Shown here piece after piece: positions 23,196 through 28,804 of a stretch of 28,804 bases of DNA. Made by a program: the position numbers and the translations under genes. The notes under the pieces are model-generated. The model was given only the letters and a program-made list of their open reading frames with translations. It did not search any database and was not told where the DNA came from. The stretch's first letter is position 1; the number at the start of each line of letters is the position of its first letter. This stretch comes from Gudongella sp034004165. GTDB taxonomy: Bacteria > Bacillota > Clostridia > Tissierellales > Tissierellaceae. The DNA is taken from positions 1-28,804 of the forward strand of contig JAVEXI010000023.1 in assembly GCA_034004165.1 (NCBI GenBank), read 5' to 3'.

Positions 23196-23507
23196 CTAAC
23201 CAATTATCTTGTCTATTTGGACTTTAGTAAAAGGCTGTCTATGTCCCTGTTTTTTTCTTATGTTCTTCTTTGCTTTGTATTTGAATACGATTATTTTCTT
23301 TGATTTTCCCTGTCCAAGAACAGTTCCTTCAACTTTCGCTCCATCTACATAAGGTTTGCCTGGCACTAAGCCAGAATCTCCGGACATAAGTAAAACCTTG
23401 TCAAAACTGATTGCCTGACCTTCGTCAGCACTTAATTTTTCAACGTAAACTATGTCGCCTTCCTGAACTTTATATTGCTTTCCGCCTGTTTCAATGATTG
23501 CGTACAT
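23196..23507 (-). CDS. rplU: 50S ribosomal protein L21
   Basis: 23S rRNA-binding large-subunit protein. The preferred start is ATG 23507 (MYAIIETGGKQYKVQEGDIV), giving 103 residues, the family norm. The GTG four codons earlier is part of the AGGAGGTG binding site itself. The C-terminal KKNIRKKQGHRQPFTKVQI signature is present. First gene of the rplU-prp-rpmA unit, with a strong promoter and an 80-base leader that probably folds. Confidence 0.98.
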   Translation of the reverse strand: MYAIIETGGKQYKVQEGDIVYVEKLSADEGQAISFDKVLLMSGDSGLVPGKPYVDGAKVEGTVLGQGKSKKIIVFKYKAKKNIRKKQGHRQPFTKVQIDKIIG

Positions 23508-23587
23508 CAGTTGCTGCACCTCCTCTAACCTAGTCTCGCCGGTATCAGGTGACTATGCTTTAAAACCCACACCGAGCGGCTTTACAC
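23508..23587 (-). ncRNA. Probable ribosomal protein L21 leader
   Basis: The 80-base 5' leader of rplU. CTCGGTGT in the first half can pair with ATACC and GAG in ATACCGGCGAG, leaving a three-base bulge, and the GTCACCTGATA segment resembles the L21 leader family as I remember it. Such leaders are thought to give feedback control by L21. The fold was only checked by eye. Confidence 0.5.
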
Positions 23588-23593
23588 CAAAAT

Positions 23594-23623
23594 AGCATAC
23601 CAGATAACACGCCTACTTGTCAA
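23594..23623 (-). promoter_or_regulatory. Promoter of rplU-prp-rpmA
   Basis: Perfect TTGACA at 23623-23618, an 18-base spacer, TATGCT at 23599-23594, with TGG just before it (extended -10). The -35 box overlaps the stop codon of the RNase G gene. Confidence 0.85.
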
Positions 23624-24852
23624 GCTTCATTTTCTCTAATTCTGCCTCTACCGCCACATACAGGACATATAATAGAGACACGTTTGTCCAGAGTTGGCCT
23701 GTTTTTCTTTCTCACTATTTCTACAAGTCCCAATTTTGTAACATCAACTACTATGGGCTTGTTTTTATCTCTTTTAAATAAAGTTTTGAGCTTTTCGACT
23801 ACCAAATCCATATCTTTACTTTCTTTCATGTCTATAAAATCTACAACAATAATTCCGCCAATATCACGGAGCCTTAAATGCTTGGCAATTTCCTCTGCTG
23901 CTTCAAGATTTGTCTTAAGGATTGTCTCTGGGAACCCATGTACACCCGTGTATCTGCCTGTATTAACGTCGATGGCAGTTAGTGCCTCTGTTTCGTCAAT
24001 AGCTATGTAACCCCCACTTTTTAAGTCAACTCTTCGCGAAAATGCTTCTTTCATGTCCATCTGAATGTTCATATCATAATCCATATCAAATGATGGCGTA
24101 TATTTCAAAATTTTTTCTATATCAAATTCACTTAGATCTCTATTTCCCTTAATCTCGTTATACAGTTTTTTATCGTTTACGATGATATTCGTGTTTGATA
24201 CATTGAAGTAATCTCTGATTACTTTTGATACTGTATTAAGCTCACTGTAAATGAGTTTGGGAGTTGGAAGAAAATTCTTTTCAGCCTCTATCTTTTGAAA
24301 TTCCTCTGTCAGAAATCTATATTCGCCTTTCAAAACATCTAGTTCGGCATTTTCCGATGCAGTTCTAAGGATTATCCCCAAGCCATCTTTCATTTCTTGA
24401 CGTCCAAATTCTTTTAATCTGTCAAGAACCTCGTCGTCTCGTATTTTTTTTGAAATACTGACTTTACCTGTATACGGAGTCAGAACCATATATCTACCTG
24501 CAATACTTATGTTCATAGTGACCTTTGGACCTTTTTCTCCAAGAGGTTCCTTAATAACCTGAACTATTATATCCTGTCCTTTAGTCAAAATATTTGAAAT
24601 CGAAACTTTACTGCTTCCTGCCCTTTTGCCATCCACTACAGTATCACGAACGTACAAATAAGCATTCTTTTCAACGCCAATATCAATAAATGCAGCTTCC
24701 ATACCTTGAAGGACATTTACGACTCTCCCTCTATATATGTTCCCAAGTAAGCCACTGGAGCCATTATTGTCATAATACTCCACAAGCCTTCCCTCTTCTA
24801 CGATGCAGATTCGAGAATATCCATTTTGTGAATCAATATAAATTGTATTCAT
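23620..24852 (-). CDS. rng: Ribonuclease G (Rne/Rng family)
   Basis: Endoribonuclease for rRNA and mRNA processing. The 410 residues have an S1 domain (about 36-118, with GNIYRGRVVNVLQGMEAAFIDIG), an RNase H-like region, and the catalytic domain with Asp295 (AIDVNTGRYTG) and Asp338 (VVDFIDMKE) binding the metal. The zinc-link cysteines Cys396 and Cys399 (CPVCGGRGR) come only 11 residues before the end, so the C-terminal small domain of E. coli RNase G is missing. The promoter of rplU starts at the stop codon, so this is not an obvious frameshift. The ATG at 24852 is 15 bases after the TIGR03936 gene and has a weak site. Confidence 0.94.
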   Translation of the reverse strand: MNTIYIDSQNGYSRICIVEEGRLVEYYDNNGSSGLLGNIYRGRVVNVLQGMEAAFIDIGVEKNAYLYVRDTVVDGKRAGSSKVSISNILTKGQDIIVQVIKEPLGEKGPKVTMNISIAGRYMVLTPYTGKVSISKKIRDDEVLDRLKEFGRQEMKDGLGIILRTASENAELDVLKGEYRFLTEEFQKIEAEKNFLPTPKLIYSELNTVSKVIRDYFNVSNTNIIVNDKKLYNEIKGNRDLSEFDIEKILKYTPSFDMDYDMNIQMDMKEAFSRRVDLKSGGYIAIDETEALTAIDVNTGRYTGVHGFPETILKTNLEAAEEIAKHLRLRDIGGIIVVDFIDMKESKDMDLVVEKLKTLFKRDKNKPIVVDVTKLGLVEIVRKKNRPTLDKRVSIICPVCGGRGRIRENEA

Positions 24853-24867
24853 AGGCTTTCATCCCAT

Positions 24868-25572
24868 CTAAATTGGTTTTCTCAGTTCTCCATTATCTTC
24901 AACAAATGCTTCTATACGCTTTATTTGAGTTAGTTCAACATCAATCCCAAGTTCTATATCACGCTCTATGGCTGATATCAACTCAGCAGGCCTCAAGTTG
25001 CCGCCCTCGCCTGTTTTTAAAATAGCATCAATCACAAAAAATCCTTCCTCATCAAATCCGCGGAACTCTATTTCTCGAATAAGGGGTACTATATCGACCT
25101 TTACGAAGGTCTTTCCCTTGCCCTTTTTCTTTCTCTTATCAATATATACCTCTTTTTTATCTTCCCAACTCTTTAGTTTTTCAATCATAATATCTTCGTT
25201 TTCAGGCTTCATGCCAGATATTTTCAATCTCATCTCATACAATGACCAACTAACTGATGATGACAATGAAGAGCTATCAAAAGACTCTGATGCATCTATT
25301 ATTTTTATCCCTTCGGGAAGTACAGAATTCAGTCTAACCTTCACTTCTTCCGCTGATATATCAATATCAAAATCAATATCCATATACTCAGCTTCACTTT
25401 CTGTGCCCAGTGGTAATGGGTTTCCAATAGAAAACCTTGGGTGGGGATTGAAGCCTTCAGTATACTTTACAGGCAAATCTGCCATTGAAAACGATCTAGT
25501 AAACAATCTGACCAAGTCCAAATGGGACAAATATTTCAAATATCCAATTTTATTAAATCTGGTTCGTATCAT
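24868..25572 (-). CDS. TIGR03936 family radical SAM-associated protein (DUF2344)
   Basis: Function unknown; found beside or fused to TIGR03960 radical SAM proteins. The preferred start is ATG 25572 (MIRTRFNKIGYLKYLSHLDL), which shares one base with the stop of the upstream gene (TGATG), giving 234 residues. The longer frame to 25635 lies inside that gene. Family signatures are LKYLSHLDLVRLFTRSF (about 12-28), KYTEGFNPHPRFSIGNPLPLG, and ESEAEYMDIDF. The one-base overlap implies tight translational coupling with the radical SAM partner and a shared job, which some have linked to tRNA or ribosome modification; that is not shown here. Confidence 0.9.
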   Translation of the reverse strand: MIRTRFNKIGYLKYLSHLDLVRLFTRSFSMADLPVKYTEGFNPHPRFSIGNPLPLGTESEAEYMDIDFDIDISAEEVKVRLNSVLPEGIKIIDASESFDSSSLSSSVSWSLYEMRLKISGMKPENEDIMIEKLKSWEDKKEVYIDKRKKKGKGKTFVKVDIVPLIREIEFRGFDEEGFFVIDAILKTGEGGNLRPAELISAIERDIELGIDVELTQIKRIEAFVEDNGELRKPI

Positions 25573-27419
25573 CAATTGAATACCCCCCACATGGCACAGT
25601 CTGAAATACCACACCCTGTACATCCTAGTCTGCAATCTCTGGTGGTATCTTCTACGAGAGCTTTTTTATATTCTTTTAGCAAATATTTCTTTGTCGGACC
25701 GGGATTTATGAAATCCCAAGGAAAGATTTCTTCAAAACTTCTTTCTCTGTTAGCATAGAAAGACGGATCAATTCCAAGTTCATCGAAAGTCTCAATCCAA
25801 ACATCAAAATTCAACTGATCAGACCAACCATCAAAACGACAACCTTTTTCCCAAGCTCTTAAAATGCAGCTGCTAATTCTTCTGTCTCCTCTTGATATTA
25901 CGGCTTCAAGAAATGAAGTCTCTGGATCGTGATAATTTAGTTTTACCTTGTTATCCCTAATACTATCTCTTAAAAGATTAATCTTTGACCTAAATTCTTC
26001 ACGTGTTGCCTGTCCCATCCACTGAAATGGCGTGAATGGCTTAGGTACAAAACACGATGCGCTGGCTGTTACCTGAAAGTTCCCAATTTTTTCTTCCTTG
26101 GGTCTATTGAAAAACAAATCCTTCACCTTATAAGCAATGTTCTTAATTCCCATCACATCTTCATCTGTTTCCGTTGGAAGTCCTATCATAAAGTAAAGTT
26201 TTATCCTAGACCATCCTTCACGAAAAGCTATTGAAACAGTTTCTTCCAATTCTTCTTCGCTTACACCTTTATTTATTACATTTCTAAGTCTTTGACTTCC
26301 AGCTTCAGGTGCAAATGTAAGCCCAGTCTTTCTTACTTTTTCGATTTCTTGCAATATCTCCATACTTAGAGAATTCACCCTCAAAGAAGGAAGCGATACG
26401 CCGACTTTCTTTTCTGAATGTCTTTCCATAAGCTGTGATATAAGTGGTTGAAGCTGTGTATAATCACAAGAACTAAGAGATGAAAGCGAAATTGTCTCGT
26501 AACCTGTAGATTCAACGAGACTATCTGATAATTCCAAAATTCTATCTATGGATTTTTCTCTTATGGGTCTGTATATCATCCCAGCCTGACAAAATCTGCA
26601 TCCATGGGTACAGCCTCTAAATATCTCCATAGTAATCCGATTGTGAACAGTTTCAATATATGGAACTATCATGCTTTCTGGAGAAAACATCCCATCGACA
26701 TCTCTGACCATTCTCTTGTCTATCGTCATTGGAATGCCATCAACAAGTGCATGCCTTCCAAAAACTGTTCCATCATCATTGTAAAGCTCTTCATAAAGCG
26801 AAGGAACATAAATTCCTTTGATATTTATTGCAGCATCAATTAAAAACTCTCTTCTGTTAAAACCGAGTTCTTTATGTTTTTTAAATAAATCAAGAAGCTC
26901 CAAAGTTACTTCTTCACCTTCTCCAATGACAAACAAGTCGATGAATTCCCAAAGGGGTTCAGGATTATAAGCACATGGGCCGCCTGCTATTACCAGTGGT
27001 TCATCTTCTGTTCTATCTTTAGATAAAAGGCTGATCCTGGAAAGATCTAGGATATTAAGAATATTGGTATAACTCATTTCATATTGAAGAGTAAAACCAA
27101 GAAAGTCAAAATTCTTTACTTCCTCTTTGCTTTCAAGAGTATATAGTGGTATTCCATCATTGCGCATCTGTTCTTCCATATCAGTCCAAGGAGAAAAAAC
27201 TCTCTCACAAGCCATATCATCTCTGCTATTTATAAGATTGTATAAAATATGCATCCCAAGATGTGACATCCCTACATCGTAGATATCAGGAAAAGAAAAT
27301 GCAAATTTTACATTCATTATACTCAGGTCTTTATTAACAGAGTTCTGTTCCATTCCAATGTAACGCGCAGGTTTTTCCACCTTCATAAGTGCTTTATCCA
27401 ATTTGTATTTATCTATCAT
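25572..27419 (-). CDS. TIGR03960 family B12-binding radical SAM protein
   Basis: Radical SAM enzyme of unknown substrate. The 615 residues have a cobalamin-binding-like N-terminal domain (about 30-200, with FPDIYDVGMSHLGMHILY and VIAGGPCAYNPEPL), and the radical SAM barrel with the 4Fe-4S motif C270-x3-C274-x2-C277 (RGCTHGCRFCQAG). A C-terminal cluster of cysteines, Cys596, 600, 603 and 608, could bind another metal centre. The ATG at 27419 has AAGGTGA upstream. Its stop overlaps the TIGR03936 gene by one base. These two genes and rng are a recurrent group in Clostridia, upstream of rplU. Confidence 0.92.
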   Translation of the reverse strand: MIDKYKLDKALMKVEKPARYIGMEQNSVNKDLSIMNVKFAFSFPDIYDVGMSHLGMHILYNLINSRDDMACERVFSPWTDMEEQMRNDGIPLYTLESKEEVKNFDFLGFTLQYEMSYTNILNILDLSRISLLSKDRTEDEPLVIAGGPCAYNPEPLWEFIDLFVIGEGEEVTLELLDLFKKHKELGFNRREFLIDAAINIKGIYVPSLYEELYNDDGTVFGRHALVDGIPMTIDKRMVRDVDGMFSPESMIVPYIETVHNRITMEIFRGCTHGCRFCQAGMIYRPIREKSIDRILELSDSLVESTGYETISLSSLSSCDYTQLQPLISQLMERHSEKKVGVSLPSLRVNSLSMEILQEIEKVRKTGLTFAPEAGSQRLRNVINKGVSEEELEETVSIAFREGWSRIKLYFMIGLPTETDEDVMGIKNIAYKVKDLFFNRPKEEKIGNFQVTASASCFVPKPFTPFQWMGQATREEFRSKINLLRDSIRDNKVKLNYHDPETSFLEAVISRGDRRISSCILRAWEKGCRFDGWSDQLNFDVWIETFDELGIDPSFYANRERSFEEIFPWDFINPGPTKKYLLKEYKKALVEDTTRDCRLGCTGCGISDCAMWGVFN

Positions 27420-27462
27420 TTAATTCACCTTTCACTAGTCCTTACAACTACTCAAATTACAT

Positions 27463-27488
27463 AAAAAAGCTCTAACCAAGGTTAGAGC
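27463..27488 (-). terminator. Terminator of minCDE
   Basis: Stem GCTCTAAC / GTTAGAGC with a CTTG loop and six T residues on the minus strand, five bases after the minE stop. Confidence 0.9.
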
Positions 27489-27493
27489 AAAGT

Positions 27494-27775
27494 TTAATTC
27501 TTTTTCTCTTTCACTTTTACTATGGGTATGTTTGCTACTAATGCGGAAACAGGAGATCCATTCCCTTCTCTTTTCATCTTTGTCATCTTGATATCTATCT
27601 CTTGTTCGTCGATTTCAGCATACTGAGAAATAACTTTAACTATATCAGTTTTTATCATCTCTAGAAATCTGGGTGAAAGGTCGGCCCTGTCGTGCACCAG
27701 TACAAGCTTTAATCTTTCCTTAGCAACATTTTTGCTCTTTTCTTGTTTTCTTGTGAACATTCTTAAGAAATCCAT
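27494..27775 (-). CDS. minE: Cell division topological specificity factor MinE
   Basis: Drives MinCD oscillation by stimulating the MinD ATPase, keeping division at mid-cell. The 93 residues begin with an amphipathic membrane-targeting segment (MDFLRMFTRKQ), followed by the anti-MinCD helix/strand VAKERLKLVLVHDRADLSPR (about 17-36) and the dimerising topological domain. The ATG at 27775 has AAGGGGGGAA upstream. It is 12 bases after minD and is the last gene of minCDE. The presence of MinE with MinD implies oscillation rather than a DivIVA-only anchor. Confidence 0.96.
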   Translation of the reverse strand: MDFLRMFTRKQEKSKNVAKERLKLVLVHDRADLSPRFLEMIKTDIVKVISQYAEIDEQEIDIKMTKMKREGNGSPVSALVANIPIVKVKEKKN

Positions 27776-27787
27776 ACCGTTCCCCCC

Positions 27788-28600
27788 TTATTTGCCAAAT
27801 ATTAGCTTAAGTACTTTAGTAAATTTGCTTTCGTCATTTTCTTCAAGGTTAAGAAGTTCAACCTCTTCTCCAGTAATCCTTTTTACAATATTCTTATAAG
27901 CTCTTCCTGATAACGCCTTTTCGTCCATGACAACTGGTTCACCTTTGTTAGTGGAAATTACAATTGATTCATCGTCAGGTACAACGCCTATAAGATCTAT
28001 GGCTAATATATCGAGGATATCATCGATGTTCATCATATCTCCTCTTTTAACCATATCTGTTCTTATTCTATTTATAATAAGTTCAGGATCATTAATCTCA
28101 TGTGCTTCCAATATACCAATTACTCTATCAGCATCTCTAACTGCAGATATTTCAGGAGTAGTTACAATAAATGCCTTATCTGCTCCTGCAATTGAGTACT
28201 GGAATCCCTGCTCAATGCCGGCTGGTGAATCTATTATGATATAGTCAAAACTCTGTTTTAGTTCGGCTACAAGTTCTACCATTTGCTCTGGTTTTATTGC
28301 AGTCTTGTCTTTTGTCTGGGCTGCAGGAAGTAGGTAGAGTTTTTCGTGTCTTTTATCTTTAATAAGAGCCTGCTTAAGTCTACAATTTTTTTCTACAACA
28401 TCAACCAGATCATAGACTATCCTGTTTTCAAGACCCATAACTACATCCAGATTTCTAAGACCTATATCGGCATCCAGAACCACAACCGAGTAGCCCAGCA
28501 TTGCTAGGCCGGTGCCAATATTTGCGCTGGTCGTCGTCTTGCCGACTCCTCCTTTGCCTGATGTTATGACAATTGCCATCCCCAATTTTTCGTTCTCCAT
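27788..28600 (-). CDS. minD: Septum site-determining protein MinD
   Basis: ParA-family ATPase that binds the membrane in its ATP dimer and recruits MinC to block polar division. The 270 residues have the deviant Walker A SGKGGVGKTT (Lys16 signature and Lys21), VLDADIGLRNLDVVMGLENR (switch region, about 41-60) and DYIIIDSPAGIEQGF. The C-terminal end SKFTKVLKLIFGK is the membrane-targeting amphipathic helix. The ATG at 28600 follows minC by 15 bases. Confidence 0.98.
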   Translation of the reverse strand: MENEKLGMAIVITSGKGGVGKTTTSANIGTGLAMLGYSVVVLDADIGLRNLDVVMGLENRIVYDLVDVVEKNCRLKQALIKDKRHEKLYLLPAAQTKDKTAIKPEQMVELVAELKQSFDYIIIDSPAGIEQGFQYSIAGADKAFIVTTPEISAVRDADRVIGILEAHEINDPELIINRIRTDMVKRGDMMNIDDILDILAIDLIGVVPDDESIVISTNKGEPVVMDEKALSGRAYKNIVKRITGEEVELLNLEENDESKFTKVLKLIFGK

Positions 28601-28615
28601 GTGTTTTCCTCCCCT

Positions 28616-28804
28616 TTATTTGTTTGGCAAGTATGGTTCAATTATTACTTCTCCTGATATAACTCTTGCGATTTCCGGATATTTATACTGTACATCTCCT
28701 TCAGGAGGTCTTACTATCAAATCACCAATCCTCAGCTGCGTTGGCAGCAAGCTGTAGGCAGCTACAACTGCTCCTAGATTGCCTCCAACTCCTGCATGAG
28801 CTAC
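28616..28804 (-). CDS. minC: Septum site-determining protein MinC, C-terminal end, cut by window edge
   Basis: Inhibitor of FtsZ ring assembly, delivered to the membrane by MinD. The last 62 residues are visible, starting VAHAGVGGNLGAVVAAYSLL and including LRIGDLIVRPPEGD. This is the C-terminal beta-helix domain that binds MinD and dimerises. The frame is open to the window edge and ends at TAA 28618-28616. Context (minD, minE downstream) supports the call. The N-terminal FtsZ-inhibiting domain lies beyond base 28804. Confidence 0.92.
   Translation of the reverse strand, partial: VAHAGVGGNLGAVVAAYSLLPTQLRIGDLIVRPPEGDVQYKYPEIARVISGEVIIEPYLPNK

Noticed and set aside
24968..25579. 203-codon open frame on the plus strand
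   Set aside because: It lies antisense to the TIGR03936 gene, has no binding site and a serine/isoleucine-rich product typical of a shadow frame.
1..28804. CRISPR arrays, insertion sequences, prophage or att sites
   Set aside because: No direct-repeat arrays, transposase or integrase frames, or long terminal repeats were seen; gene order is core-genome throughout.

Overview
The window reads as a housekeeping stretch of an AT-rich, low-GC Gram-positive anaerobe, most likely in the class Clostridia or a near relative. The signs are AGGAGG-type ribosome binding sites, frequent TTG and GTG starts, a CIRCE-controlled hrcA-grpE-dnaK unit, an L27 with a cleavable leader next to its Prp protease, minCDE followed by the TIGR03960/TIGR03936 pair and RNase G, and a full selenocysteine system. 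I cannot name the species. Nearly all genes are on the minus strand; only rpsT, alaX and dacF are on the plus strand.

Layout, left to right. 1-2635: dnaK (cut by the window edge), grpE and hrcA, transcribed leftward behind a CIRCE operator. 2645-6321: hemW, lepA and the signal peptidase lepB. 6451-6810: rpsT with its own promoter, converging on holA at a two-way terminator. 6800-10314: comEC-holA, divergent from alaX (10350-11561). 11592-17506: a selenium cluster read leftward as comEA, selD, selA, selB, an orphan response regulator, then the tRNA-Sec gene selC. 17515-18884: a D-Ala-D-Ala carboxypeptidase (plus strand). 18886-23623: ridA, rsfS, a nadD-yqeK fusion, yhbY, obgE, rpmA, prp and rplU, the usual ribosome-associated cluster. 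23620-27419: RNase G, TIGR03936 and TIGR03960. 27463-28804: minE, minD and the end of minC.

The selenium cluster is the most interesting part. SelD makes selenophosphate, SelA converts Ser-tRNA-Sec to Sec-tRNA-Sec, SelB delivers it, and selC is the tRNA itself. SelD is itself a selenoprotein: its coding region contains an in-frame TGA at codon 15, followed by a hairpin whose loop reads GGTCT. A gene finder that reads TGA only as stop would lose its first 27 residues or so. Between selB and selC sits an OmpR-type response regulator whose phospho-accepting aspartate is glutamate and whose second acidic pocket residue is glycine. It looks like a phosphorylation-independent regulator in a place where I know of no such gene.

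No mobile elements, CRISPR arrays, rRNA genes or broken genes were seen. No gene-free stretch exceeds 300 bases; the longest, 6237-6510, holds the lepB and rpsT promoters.
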